Below, in pieces: positions 17,097 to 25,460 of a DNA stretch of 43,695 nt. The notes under the pieces were generated by a model. That model was given only the letters and a program-made list of their open reading frames with translations, was not told the DNA's origin and ran no database searches. A program made the translations under genes and the position numbers. The number at the start of each line of letters is the position of its first letter. Position 1 is the stretch's first letter. This DNA comes from Dokdonella sp. (GTDB lineage: Bacteria; Pseudomonadota; Gammaproteobacteria; Xanthomonadales; Rhodanobacteraceae): contig NZ_JAHCAP010000027.1 of the NCBI RefSeq assembly GCF_019634815.1, forward strand, positions 1 through 43,695, written 5' to 3'.

Positions 17097-17765
17097 ATGA
17101 ACAGCACCGCCGAGCTTGTCCTGCATGACTACTGGCGCTCGAGCGCCTGTTACCGCGTCCGCATTGCCCTCAATCTGAAAGGTCTCGAGTACCAGATTCA
17201 TTCGGTACACCTGATCAACGACGGCGGTCAGCAGCACAGCGCCGAACACCGCGCGCTCAATCCCCAGGAAAGCGTGCCCGTGCTCATGGTCGGCCGGCGC
17301 GCGGTGCGCCAATCGATGGCGATCATCGAGTATCTCGAAGAATCCCATCCGAAGCCGCCACTGTTGCCGCCGGGCCTGCGCGAGCGCGCGCATGTGCGTT
17401 CGCTCGCGCAATTGATCGCCTGCGATGTGCATCCACTCAACAACCTGCGCGTGATGCAGTATCTGGAAAGCGAGCTGGACGTGGACGCGCCCGCGCGCGA
17501 AGCCTGGATGCGCCACTGGATGGGTCTGGGTCTGCGTGCGTTCGAGGAAATTCTCGCCAGCGACGACGCTCGTGGCGCGTTCTGCCACGGCGATCTGCCG
17601 GGACTGGCCGATGCCTGCCTGATTCCGCAGGTCTACAACGCGCAGCGATTCAATCTCGACCTGACTCCATTCCCGAACATCCGCGCGGTCAACGAGCGCT
17701 GTCTGGCCTTGCCCGCGTTCGATGCGGCGCGGCCAGAGAAGCAGCCGAGCGCCAGCGTGAGTTGA
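17097..17765 (+). CDS. maiA: Maleylacetoacetate isomerase (zeta-class GST)
   Basis: Glutathione-dependent cis-trans isomerase of maleylacetoacetate to fumarylacetoacetate. 222 aa. The glutathione/active-site motif at residues 15-22 reads SSACYRVR (classical SSCSWRVR), followed by LNPQESVPVL, QSMAIIEYLEE and the helical C-domain with GLADACLIPQVYNAQRF. AGGAG lies 6 nt before the ATG. Last gene of the homogentisate operon; no clear intrinsic terminator follows in the 107 bp before the convergent CBS gene. Confidence 0.95.
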   Translation: MNSTAELVLHDYWRSSACYRVRIALNLKGLEYQIHSVHLINDGGQQHSAEHRALNPQESVPVLMVGRRAVRQSMAIIEYLEESHPKPPLLPPGLRERAHVRSLAQLIACDVHPLNNLRVMQYLESELDVDAPAREAWMRHWMGLGLRAFEEILASDDARGAFCHGDLPGLADACLIPQVYNAQRFNLDLTPFPNIRAVNERCLALPAFDAARPEKQPSASVS

Positions 17766-17872
17766 ATCGCGTCGCGCCCGGCCGTGGCGCTGGCATTGGT
17801 GCGTCACACGTACATGTTCTGCCGCCGCAGCGGTGGTCCTGGCGGGCCTGAATGACGCCGCGGGGTGAATGG

Positions 17873-18301
17873 TCAACCTGCGATATAGCGATGCAGCTGT
17901 TCGATCTGCTCGCCCTGCTCGCTGATCACCGCCTTGACCAGATCGCCGATCGAAACGACGCCGACCACCTTGCCGCCATCGACCACCGGCAGATGGCGCA
18001 CGCGGCTGTCGGTGCACAGACGCATGCAGGTATCCACGCCATCGCCAGGCGCAACCGTGATCACGGCGGTGGACATCACATCGCGCACCGGCGTGTCGCT
18101 GGATGAACGATTGTTGAGAATGATCTTGCGTGCGTAGTCGCGTTCGGAAATCACGCCGACCAGGGTCTCGCCATCGAGCACAAGCAGCGCGCCGACGCCG
18201 CGTTCGGCCATCATCCGGATTGCCGCGAGGACGGGCTCGCCCGGGGCAATCGCGAAAACACTGCGTCCCTTTTCATCGAGCAGATGCTTGACCTGAAGCA
18301 T
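17873..18301 (-). CDS. CBS-domain protein
   Basis: 142-aa protein made of two CBS motifs (FAIAPGEPVLAAIRMMAERGVGALLVLDGETLVGVISERDYARKI and a second ending RHLPVVDGGKVVGVVSIGDLVKAVI). Such stand-alone Bateman modules bind adenine nucleotides and act as energy sensors or partners of other proteins; the target here is unknown. The ATG at 18301 was chosen over one 12 bp upstream because GGAGGT (18306-18311) lies 4 nt before it. It appears to be a single-gene unit facing maiA. Confidence 0.9.
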   Translation of the reverse strand: MLQVKHLLDEKGRSVFAIAPGEPVLAAIRMMAERGVGALLVLDGETLVGVISERDYARKIILNNRSSSDTPVRDVMSTAVITVAPGDGVDTCMRLCTDSRVRHLPVVDGGKVVGVVSIGDLVKAVISEQGEQIEQLHRYIAG

Positions 18302-18420
18302 GGCTACCTCCACGTCACATGCATTGGCTTGCGTGCGGGCAGTCTAGGACAAGGCTGACCCGCTTGCACAATCGGCGAACCTGGACAGGGATGACTTCGA
18401 CCACTCCACGGGGCTTGCCG

Positions 18421-19371
18421 TCAGGACGCCTGCGCGCTGCGTCGCGGTGGCGTGTATTGGTCGACGAGGTAGAGCGGGCGTTGCTTGGCTTCGACGTAAA
18501 GGCGGCCCAGATATTCGCCGATCACGCCCAGCGCCATCAGCTGCATGCCTCCGAGAAACAGCATGACTACCATCAGCGACGGATAGCCGCGCACCGGGTC
18601 GCCCAGCAACAAGGCCTTGCCGAACACCCACAGCGCAGCGAGGAAGGCGCCCAGCGCGGTCAGCAGGCCGACGTAGGTGGCGAGCTTGAGCGGCACGCCC
18701 GAGAACGAGGTGATGCCGTCGATCGCGAAATTCCACAGTTTCCAGTAATTCCATTTGGTCTGCCCGGCATGGCGCGGATCGCGGTGGTAGACCACCGACA
18801 ACTGGCGATAGCCGACCCAGGTGAACAAGCCTTTCATGAAGCGCTGGCGCTCGCGCACCTGCGCCAGGGCGTCGAGCGCACGACGCGACACCAGACGGAA
18901 ATCGCCGGTATCGCGCGGAATCGGCGTCGTCGAAAGCCTTTCCATGACGCGGTAAAAACCCGAGGCGGTAAGCTTCTTGAATCCGGATTCCCCGGCGCGC
19001 GTCGCGCGCGTGCCGTAGACGACATCGTAACCATCGCGCCAATGCGCCACGAACTCCGGAATCAGTTCGGGTGGATCCTGCAGGTCGGCGTCGATCACCA
19101 CCGCGGCACCTTCGATGACATGGTCGAGGCCGGCGGTCAACGCCAGCTCCTTGCCGAAATTGCGTGCGAGCCGGAGCGTGGCCACGCGCGGATCAGTTTC
19201 GCGCATGTCGCACATGATTGCCCAGGTATCGTCGCGGCTGCCGTCATCGACGTACAGCACGGCGCTTTCGATCCCGGCCATGCCATCGAGTACCTTGCCC
19301 AGACGCCGATGGAATTCGCGCAGGCCTTCGCTTTCGTTGTAGGCGGGGACGACGACGGTCAAGGCGGGCAT
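18421..19371 (-). CDS. Family 2 glycosyltransferase with two C-terminal membrane helices
   Basis: 316 aa. The N-terminal GT-A domain has TVVVPAYNESEGLREF, LYVDDGSRDDTW, LARNFGKELALTAGLDH, DADLQDPPELI (metal-binding DxD region) and MKGLFTWVGYRQL. Two long hydrophobic segments follow (TYVGLLTALGAFLAALWVF and VVMLFLGGMQLMALGVI) and then GEYLGRLYVEAKQRPLY. This is the architecture of DPM1/GtrB/ArnC-like polyprenyl-phosphate glycosyltransferases, which load a sugar onto undecaprenyl phosphate at the inner membrane. The sugar and acceptor pathway cannot be told from the neighbours. Confidence 0.92.
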   Translation of the reverse strand: MPALTVVVPAYNESEGLREFHRRLGKVLDGMAGIESAVLYVDDGSRDDTWAIMCDMRETDPRVATLRLARNFGKELALTAGLDHVIEGAAVVIDADLQDPPELIPEFVAHWRDGYDVVYGTRATRAGESGFKKLTASGFYRVMERLSTTPIPRDTGDFRLVSRRALDALAQVRERQRFMKGLFTWVGYRQLSVVYHRDPRHAGQTKWNYWKLWNFAIDGITSFSGVPLKLATYVGLLTALGAFLAALWVFGKALLLGDPVRGYPSLMVVMLFLGGMQLMALGVIGEYLGRLYVEAKQRPLYLVDQYTPPRRSAQAS

Positions 19372-19454
19372 GGTGCGGGACAGGCAAGCCGTAAAGCGCG
19401 CATGCTAGCAGGCTGATCCGGGCCGGCTGTGTGTGATCTGCTCGGCCAATGACC

Positions 19455-20171
19455 TCAGCGGGGCAAATAGCCGATGCCACCGAGCGCTTCGCACTGACGG
19501 CGGATCCAGGCCGCGCGGCGCAACACGTAGGCGCTGGGCTTGTCGACGCGCAAGCGCATGGGGTTGGGCAACACCGCTGCGAGCAAGGCGGCCTGCTGTG
19601 CATCCAATCTGGCCGGCGTGGTGTGGAAGTAGGTGGCGCCTGCTGCACCGACCCCATAGATGCCATCACCGAATTGGGCAATGTTGAGATAGACCTCGAG
19701 AATCCGCTGTTTGGGCCACAGCGTTTCGATGAGTACCGTGAACCAGGCTTCCAGGCCCTTGCGCACGAAGCTGCGTCCATTCCACAGGAACAGGTTCTTG
19801 GCGACCTGCTGGCTGATCGTGCTTGCGCCGCGCAGGCGTTCACCCTCGTCAGCCGCATCAAGCGCCTTCTGGATTTGCTCGAAATCAAAGCCGTGGTGCA
19901 GCGGAAAACGCTGGTCCTCGGCGGCCATCAGCGAAAGCGGCACGATGGGTGCGACCTGCTTCCAGTCAACCCAGCGGTAACGCAGCTTCCAATCCGAGTC
20001 GCCGTGCAAGCGTGCCGAAATCCACGCTTGCGCCATCACCGCGGAGATCGGAGGCGGCACAAAGCGCAACGCAAGGACAGTCACGATGCTGAGTACGACC
20101 CATGCCAGCATTGCGATCACTAGCCAGCGGCGGATGCGCCGCCACCGTGGTTTTCGAACTCCGCTGCCCAA
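19455..20171 (-). CDS. mtgA: Monofunctional peptidoglycan transglycosylase
   Basis: GT51 enzyme polymerising lipid II glycan strands at the periplasmic face of the inner membrane. 238 aa: basic N-terminus, one membrane anchor (about residues 16-37), then the GT51 motifs MAAEDQRFPLHHGFDFEQI (catalytic Glu85) and RGASTISQQVAKNLFLW, with LNIAQFGDGIYGVGAAGATYF further on. There is no transpeptidase domain, as expected for MtgA. The start is TTG at 20171, supported by GGGGAG 8 nt upstream. Confidence 0.95.
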   Translation of the reverse strand: MGSGVRKPRWRRIRRWLVIAMLAWVVLSIVTVLALRFVPPPISAVMAQAWISARLHGDSDWKLRYRWVDWKQVAPIVPLSLMAAEDQRFPLHHGFDFEQIQKALDAADEGERLRGASTISQQVAKNLFLWNGRSFVRKGLEAWFTVLIETLWPKQRILEVYLNIAQFGDGIYGVGAAGATYFHTTPARLDAQQAALLAAVLPNPMRLRVDKPSAYVLRRAAWIRRQCEALGGIGYLPR

Positions 20172-20493
20172 CAGCGCGACTCCCCGAAGCAGGGCCCGTC
20201 CGGCCCGGTTCCGGCTAGGCTACCGATTCGGCGCCGCGGCAGCACGCCACGGTCACGGACGTGGGTGCGATCGGGACTGCGCTGCCGCCGCTTGGCACGC
20301 TGCAAAGTCTGCTCCAGCGTGTTTCATTTCAATGACTTGCCGAAAAGTCTTCGAAAGCGACCTGACCGTGAGGCGCTGTTAGGTTTTCGTGAACTGCGCT
20401 ACAATCGCCGGCGTCGAAAGCGTTTGATTCGGGAACTCCGCGACCGCCTGCCGCTCTCAGACATCGGTACGAAAGGTTGATTGCCCGCCGGAC
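20172..20493 (+). other. Intergenic region with promoter candidate
   Basis: No gene is supported in these 322 bp between divergent genes. TACAAT at 20400-20405 is a good -10 element for the rightward gene starting at 20494; the -35 around 20377-20382 (TGTTAG) is weak. No other structure stood out. Confidence 0.45.
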
Positions 20494-21471
20494 ATGAAGT
20501 TTCGCCTCGCCACGCTCCTGCTTGCCCTGATGCCGCTCGCGGCAGTCGGACAGTCTTTGCCTGTGCAGCGCTCGGCGACGCCCTTGGTGGATCAGCTGTT
20601 GCGCACCGATGGTGTGGCTCCGGGCATGGCTTCGGGCCAGCCCGTGCTGCCCATCTGGTCGGGTACCAATGGTGAGCTGTTGGCGGTGGTGCCGCTGCCC
20701 GGAGGCTGGGTCGCGGCGCCAACGACGGCAACGCCCGCCTATGCAGGCCCTTCGACTTGGCGCCTGGCCGGACACTCGGTTTCCGCGAGCGGTTTGAGCC
20801 TTGATTTCGCCAATGGCTTGCGCCTGGATGCCCTGATCGGCCGGTACCTGCCGAATCTGCCTGCATGTGCGGTCGGTTCCTGCGCGTTCAATTCCCCGAC
20901 CAGCCAAGGTGCGTCCAGCGCCGTGCTGGGCATGGGCTGGTCGTCGGCGGAAGGGGCGCTGGACCTCAGCTATGGCCTGTCGTGGCTGCGGACTTCGGGG
21001 CAGGCATCGGCCGCCGAGGCGCTGTTCAGCCCGCTGTCGGTGCATGAGAAGTTTGGTGATCCGCGCTGGCTTGGCCTTGCTTCCGAGGAATCCTCGCTGT
21101 TCGCGCGTGGGCGTTGGCGCTTCAGTCAGGCAACGGCGCTTGATCTGACTGCCAGCTACGGTCGCCTGCATGACTCGCGCATGGCCGGCGCAATGTTGCC
21201 GGCCCTGGATCTTGACCAATTGTCCCTTTCCCTCGGGCTTGATGTCGGCTCGCTGCGTGGCGCCATTGTCGGCCACGTGCTCAGCAGCGACGACCCGCTG
21301 CTGGCCGGCAAACGCTGGACTACGCTCGATCTGGGTATTTCCTGGCGTACGCCCTGGGCGGGTGAACTCAGCGTCGGCGCACAGAATATCCTGGCCACGC
21401 CGTCCGCTTCGCCTCGCGACGTCGACGGTCAGGCGCGCACGCCCTACATCCAGTACCGTCAGGACCTCTGA
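20494..21471 (+). CDS. Secreted outer-membrane beta-barrel-like protein (325 aa)
   Basis: Not recognised as a named family. The signal peptide is clear (MKFRLATLLLALMPLAAVGQ). From about residue 85 to the end the sequence alternates polar and hydrophobic residues in short blocks such as HSVSASGLSLDFANGLRLDAL, ALDLSYGLSWLRTS and RGRWRFSQATALDLTASYGRL, as in transmembrane beta strands. The last 45 residues (WRTPWAGELSVGAQNIL ... RTPYIQYRQDL) strongly resemble the closing strands of TonB-dependent receptors, so insertion in the outer membrane is likely. It lies 330 bp before a full-size receptor on the same strand and may act with it. An AxxCAVGSC stretch holds two cysteines. Confidence 0.75.
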   Translation: MKFRLATLLLALMPLAAVGQSLPVQRSATPLVDQLLRTDGVAPGMASGQPVLPIWSGTNGELLAVVPLPGGWVAAPTTATPAYAGPSTWRLAGHSVSASGLSLDFANGLRLDALIGRYLPNLPACAVGSCAFNSPTSQGASSAVLGMGWSSAEGALDLSYGLSWLRTSGQASAAEALFSPLSVHEKFGDPRWLGLASEESSLFARGRWRFSQATALDLTASYGRLHDSRMAGAMLPALDLDQLSLSLGLDVGSLRGAIVGHVLSSDDPLLAGKRWTTLDLGISWRTPWAGELSVGAQNILATPSASPRDVDGQARTPYIQYRQDL

Positions 21472-21801
21472 GCGTCTCGCGCTCGCCGCCCGAATCCCGC
21501 ATCAGCGCATCGATCAGGTTTCGCGCCGGTTGCCGACGATGCCAAAACCCATCCCCCGACATGTTATGGCTTCCTGCGCAAGTGCCGGTGAGGTGTCTTT
21601 CGGCCTGTCGGCAACCGATGCAAGCCATTGAATATAAAGATATTTATTCGACGCGCCGAAGGCAAATCGGGGATTCCAAAAAAGTAAGAATCTTGTTAGT
21701 ATCAGAATCTGCCGAGGATTTTGGTGGACCGTTTTGGTCGTTCCCAAGGAGCGGGAGAGCACATGTCCCGAGCTGTGACAACTCTGACGTTGGAGAGTGA
21801 A
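21472..21801 (+). other. AT-rich leader region of the TonB-dependent receptor gene
   Basis: No gene is supported here. From about 21630 to 21720 the DNA turns distinctly AT-rich (TATAAAG at 21634, TTGTTAGTAT near 21695), which marks the promoter region of the receptor gene. I could not settle a single -35/-10 pair. An in-frame ATG at 21763 was rejected as the receptor start because it lacks a signal peptide. Confidence 0.4.
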
Positions 21802-24750
21802 ATGAATTTTATGAGCAACGAGCTTTTCAAAGCTGTTCGTTATGCTCTGTATGCGGGTGCTACCGCCGCGATTGGCCTTTCGGCCGCGCCGGCGTTCGCG
21901 CAGGATACAGGGGACCAGGACAGCCAGAGGCTTGAAACCATCACGGTCACCGGTTCGCGCATCCGCAAGGCGGACGTCGAAACCGCGCAACCGATCGTCG
22001 TTCTCGACCGCGTTGCGATCGAGAAGCAGGGTTTCAACTCTGTTGCCGACATCCTGCAGAACATGAGCGAAGTCGGCACGCCGCCGATCAGCCGCGCCAG
22101 CGTGCTGGCCTCGGGTGAGTCGGTCGGTGGCTACTACGTTGATCTGCGCAACCTCGGTGCGAACCGCACCCTGGTGCTGATGAACGGCAAGCGTCTCGGT
22201 ACCACCAATGATGGCCTGCAGGATCTGTCACAGATCCCGATGGCCGCGATCGACCGCATCGAAGTCCTCAAGGACGGCGCCTCGGCGATCTACGGTTCGG
22301 ACGCGATCGCGGGCGTCATCAACGTGATCACGCGCAAGAACTACGACGGCGCGGAAGCGTCGGGCTACGTCGGCCAGTACGACCAGGACGACGGCGTCAA
22401 GCAGAACTACAACATGACCATCGGCGCGCACAGCGACCGTGGTTCGTTGACCTTGAGCGCCGAATACACGAAGGAAGATCCGGTGTGGGCGAAGGACCGC
22501 TGGTACAGCGCGTTCCCGAACACCACCCGTCATCCGACCAGCGGCTGGACGATCGTTTCGCAGTACGGCAATTTCTTCATGCCCCCGGGCTATTGCTCGT
22601 CGGGCCTGTGCGCGCTCAATCCGGGTGGCAACCCCGCCAATCCGGGTGATTGGCACAACACCGGCGCGGGTGGCGGCACGAACGATCGTTCGAACTTTAA
22701 CTACGAGATGATGCTCAACACTGGCATCGAGCGTCATTCGCTGTTCGCCAACGCGAACTACAACATCACCGACCACATCCGCTTCTCGAGCGACTTCCTC
22801 TACAACAAGCGCTCGACCCTGCAGCAGGTGGCCGGCTATCCGTTCCAGCCTGCGTTCACGATTCCGGGTGCCACTTCGGCCAATCCGTACATCGGTCTGT
22901 CGCAGGACAGCTACTTCAACCCGACCGGCGAGTACATCTATTTCTACCGCCGTGGCTGGGAAGTGCCGCGCACCACGCGCAGCGACCTGCAGACCTACCG
23001 TTTCTCCGGTACGTTCGAGGGTGATTTCGAAATCGGCGACCACACCTGGAACTGGGACGTCGGCGCGTTCGTGAACAACAACGATGCGCTCAAGGTTGGC
23101 CGCGGCGACTTCAGCTTGCTCGCCACGCGCAACGCCCTCGGCCCGTCGTTCTTCGACCCGGCCACGGGTCGCGTGACCTGCGGCACCCCGTCCAGCCCGA
23201 TCCCGTACGGTACGGCTCCGGGTTCGTGCGTGCCGTGGAACCCGTTCATCCCCGCAGGTACCACGGGCGCGTACTCGCTGTCCGATCCGGCGGTGCAGAC
23301 CTACCTGTTCCCGTATTCGCATGACACGGGCAACACGCGTACGGTCGATTACAGCGCCAACCTCACTGGCGCCATCTTCACGCTGCCGGCGGGTGACCTC
23401 AACATCGCTGCGGGTTACGAGCACCGCGATGAGTCGGGCAACTTCATTCCCGACGCGCTCAAGCAGTCGAACATGAGTACCGACCTTGCCAGCGGTCCGA
23501 CCGGCGGCAAGTACAAGGTCGACGAGTTCTACCTCGAAGTCGACGTGCCGGTCCTCAAGGACATGTTCCTCGCGCGTGAACTCTCGTTCAACGTTGCCGG
23601 TCGTTACTCCAAGTACGACACCTTCGGCAACACCACCAACGGCAAGTTCAGCCTGACCTGGCGTCCGATCGACGACCTGCTCGTTCGTGCCAACTATGCG
23701 CAGGGCTTCCGTGCACCGACCATCGGCGACCTGTACGGCGGCATCAGCGGTACGTTCGACTACTACTCCGATCCGTGCGACGTGCTGTTCGGCGCCGCGG
23801 CAAGCAACGCTGCCGTCATGCAGCGCTGCCTCAGCGGTTTCGGTGGCCAGCCGGGCGTGGGCGCGAACTTCCGTCAGCTCGGTCAGGGTGGTTCGCCTTG
23901 CGCGGACATCTCCTGCCAGACCGGCGTGCAGTTCTTCGCCGGCGCCAACCCGAACCTGACGCCAGAGACCTCGACCAGCAAGACCGCTGGCTTGGTCTAC
24001 AGCCCGCATTGGGTTGAAGGCCTCGACCTCAGCCTCGACTGGTTCCGCATCCGCATCAACAACACGATCGGCGGCGACTCGGTCGACGGCATGCTGAGCG
24101 ACTGCTATATCCTCGGTGTCGCGTCGCGCTGCGCCTCGAACCTGTTCCAGCGCAACCCGGCCAATGGTGTGGTCACCTACGCGCTGCGCGGCGGTACCAA
24201 TGCCGGTTGGACGGAATCGGAAGGTTGGGATCTGGGCGTCAGCTACCGTCTGCCCGAGTTCTCATTCGGCCGCTTCACGGTGCGTTGGAACACGACGTAC
24301 ATGTCGAACCAGCTGAACAAGGCTGACAACGCTCCGGGAACGCCGGTCACGAGCTACAACGCTCTGGGCGCCAACTTCCGTACGCGTTCGAACCTCGGCG
24401 TCGACTGGAGCCTGGGCGACTTCGCGGCGTCCTGGACCACGCGTTACTATTCGGCGATGAAGGAAACCTGCTCGTTCGACAACACGCCGGCGGGTGGCCC
24501 GGAGTGCAACATGCCGCAGCATTGGGTCAACGGAACGCTCTCGAACTGGCATCGTAACGGCGCCAACACCTTCCATGACCTCCAGGTCCGCTGGAATGCG
24601 CCGTGGAATGGCACGATCTCGGTCGGTGCGAACAACGTGTTCGATCACACCGGTCCGGTCATGTACTCCGATCCGAGCTCGCAGTACGACTACTACGGTG
24701 GCTTCGACATCGGCCGCTTCTACTACCTGCGTTACTCGCAGAAGTTCTAG
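21802..24750 (+). CDS. TonB-dependent outer-membrane receptor
   Basis: 982-aa ligand-gated porin energised by TonB. From the ATG at 21802 (GGAGAG 4 nt upstream) a signal peptide ends AAPAFAQ, followed by a TonB-box-like segment RLETITVTGSRI, the plug domain to about residue 170 (PIVVLDRVAIEKQGFNSVADILQNM, DLRNLGANRTLVLMNGKRL, IEVLKDGASAIYGSDAIAGVINVITR) and a long barrel ending in the aromatic YYLRYSQKF. Several Cys-containing loops (YCSSGLCALNPGG, PCADISCQ) look extracellular. The substrate cannot be named; this group of proteobacterial receptors often takes up peptides, glycans or other plant polymers. Codon use is strongly biased, as in a highly expressed gene. A terminator follows at once. 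Confidence 0.96.
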   Translation: MNFMSNELFKAVRYALYAGATAAIGLSAAPAFAQDTGDQDSQRLETITVTGSRIRKADVETAQPIVVLDRVAIEKQGFNSVADILQNMSEVGTPPISRASVLASGESVGGYYVDLRNLGANRTLVLMNGKRLGTTNDGLQDLSQIPMAAIDRIEVLKDGASAIYGSDAIAGVINVITRKNYDGAEASGYVGQYDQDDGVKQNYNMTIGAHSDRGSLTLSAEYTKEDPVWAKDRWYSAFPNTTRHPTSGWTIVSQYGNFFMPPGYCSSGLCALNPGGNPANPGDWHNTGAGGGTNDRSNFNYEMMLNTGIERHSLFANANYNITDHIRFSSDFLYNKRSTLQQVAGYPFQPAFTIPGATSANPYIGLSQDSYFNPTGEYIYFYRRGWEVPRTTRSDLQTYRFSGTFEGDFEIGDHTWNWDVGAFVNNNDALKVGRGDFSLLATRNALGPSFFDPATGRVTCGTPSSPIPYGTAPGSCVPWNPFIPAGTTGAYSLSDPAVQTYLFPYSHDTGNTRTVDYSANLTGAIFTLPAGDLNIAAGYEHRDESGNFIPDALKQSNMSTDLASGPTGGKYKVDEFYLEVDVPVLKDMFLARELSFNVAGRYSKYDTFGNTTNGKFSLTWRPIDDLLVRANYAQGFRAPTIGDLYGGISGTFDYYSDPCDVLFGAAASNAAVMQRCLSGFGGQPGVGANFRQLGQGGSPCADISCQTGVQFFAGANPNLTPETSTSKTAGLVYSPHWVEGLDLSLDWFRIRINNTIGGDSVDGMLSDCYILGVASRCASNLFQRNPANGVVTYALRGGTNAGWTESEGWDLGVSYRLPEFSFGRFTVRWNTTYMSNQLNKADNAPGTPVTSYNALGANFRTRSNLGVDWSLGDFAASWTTRYYSAMKETCSFDNTPAGGPECNMPQHWVNGTLSNWHRNGANTFHDLQVRWNAPWNGTISVGANNVFDHTGPVMYSDPSSQYDYYGGFDIGRFYYLRYSQKF

Positions 24751-24775
24751 TCGAAAGCGGTTTGGTTCTGCATTC

Positions 24776-24805
24776 AACGGCCCCGGAAACGGGGCCGTTT
24801 TTTTT
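24776..24805 (+). terminator. Rho-independent terminator of the receptor gene
   Basis: A 10-bp stem AACGGCCCCG / CGGGGCCGTT with a GAAA tetraloop is followed by eight T residues (24798-24805). It lies 25 bp after the receptor stop codon. Confidence 0.95.
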
Positions 24806-25060
24806 GTGCCGCGCCGAATCTGCAAACGTTCCGGATCGCTGCACCGATTTCGACTTCACCGAGCGGGCTTGCCCCCAGGGTCGATGCGACAAGCACGGAT
24901 GAAAGTCGCACGCGCAGGACCGCGGGCCTGTGAGTTCGTGCCTGTCTCGGCTCACACGCGGTTGCACCCAATGGCGCTGCGGAAACCAAATCCTGCAGGT
25001 CCCGGCGGGGCACCCTCACCTTGGTCCGCCCGCGCAAGTCGAGCAAAGTGACTGCGGGAT
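24806..25060. other. Intergenic, nothing recognised
   Basis: Between the terminator and the stop of the small membrane-protein gene I see no convincing gene, promoter or RNA. Open frames here have no start signal or coding-like composition. Confidence 0.4.
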
Positions 25061-25261
25061 TCAATTCACCTGGCGACCGCGCAGCAGGCGAGCGGGGAAC
25101 AGGATGATGCTTCGCAGCAGTTCGAACACACCCTCCACGGCGATCCCGAGCAGTCGGAATGGCAGCAGGATCAGCCATACGAGGGGATAGAGCACCAGAG
25201 CCAGCAGGGCCACCGGCCAGCAGAACACGAGCAGCAGCAACCACAACAGGAACGAGAGCAT
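25061..25261 (-). CDS. Small membrane protein (66 aa)
   Basis: Unknown family. MLSFLLWLLLLVFCWPVALL followed by VLYPLVWLILLPFRLLGIAV gives two tight hydrophobic segments, then an amphipathic C-terminus (EGVFELLRSIILFPARLLRG) that should lie on the membrane surface. GGAG precedes the ATG by 9 nt. Small proteins of this kind are common in Xanthomonadales genomes, but I cannot name a function. No operon partner is close: the next gene upstream starts 1.5 kb away on the same strand and ends 199 bp before it. Confidence 0.7.
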   Translation of the reverse strand: MLSFLLWLLLLVFCWPVALLALVLYPLVWLILLPFRLLGIAVEGVFELLRSIILFPARLLRGRQVN

Positions 25262-25460
25262 GCACAGGTCTCCGGGCGGTCGGACGAAGGGGCCGCGGTG
25301 TCGAATATGGGGCTAGCTGTCCCGATCGAAAGAGTGTGGCCGCGCCCGGATTGTGCGCGGGGTCGTTCACGGCCGTGTTGTGGTTCGAAGGGGCAGCGCG
25401 TGGCGTCCGCGGGGCCATGTTTCGGGCTTCAGGCAACGCCCGCACGTTCCTCGCGGCGAG

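Noticed and set aside
20400..20480. Frameless open stretch before the 325-aa barrel protein as a longer start
   Set aside because: The ATG at 20494 begins a textbook signal peptide; upstream sequence is promoter-like and not hydrophobic.
22228..24009. 593-codon open frame antisense to the TonB-dependent receptor
   Set aside because: Val/Arg/Glu-rich mirror of the biased codon use of the receptor gene; no family resemblance.
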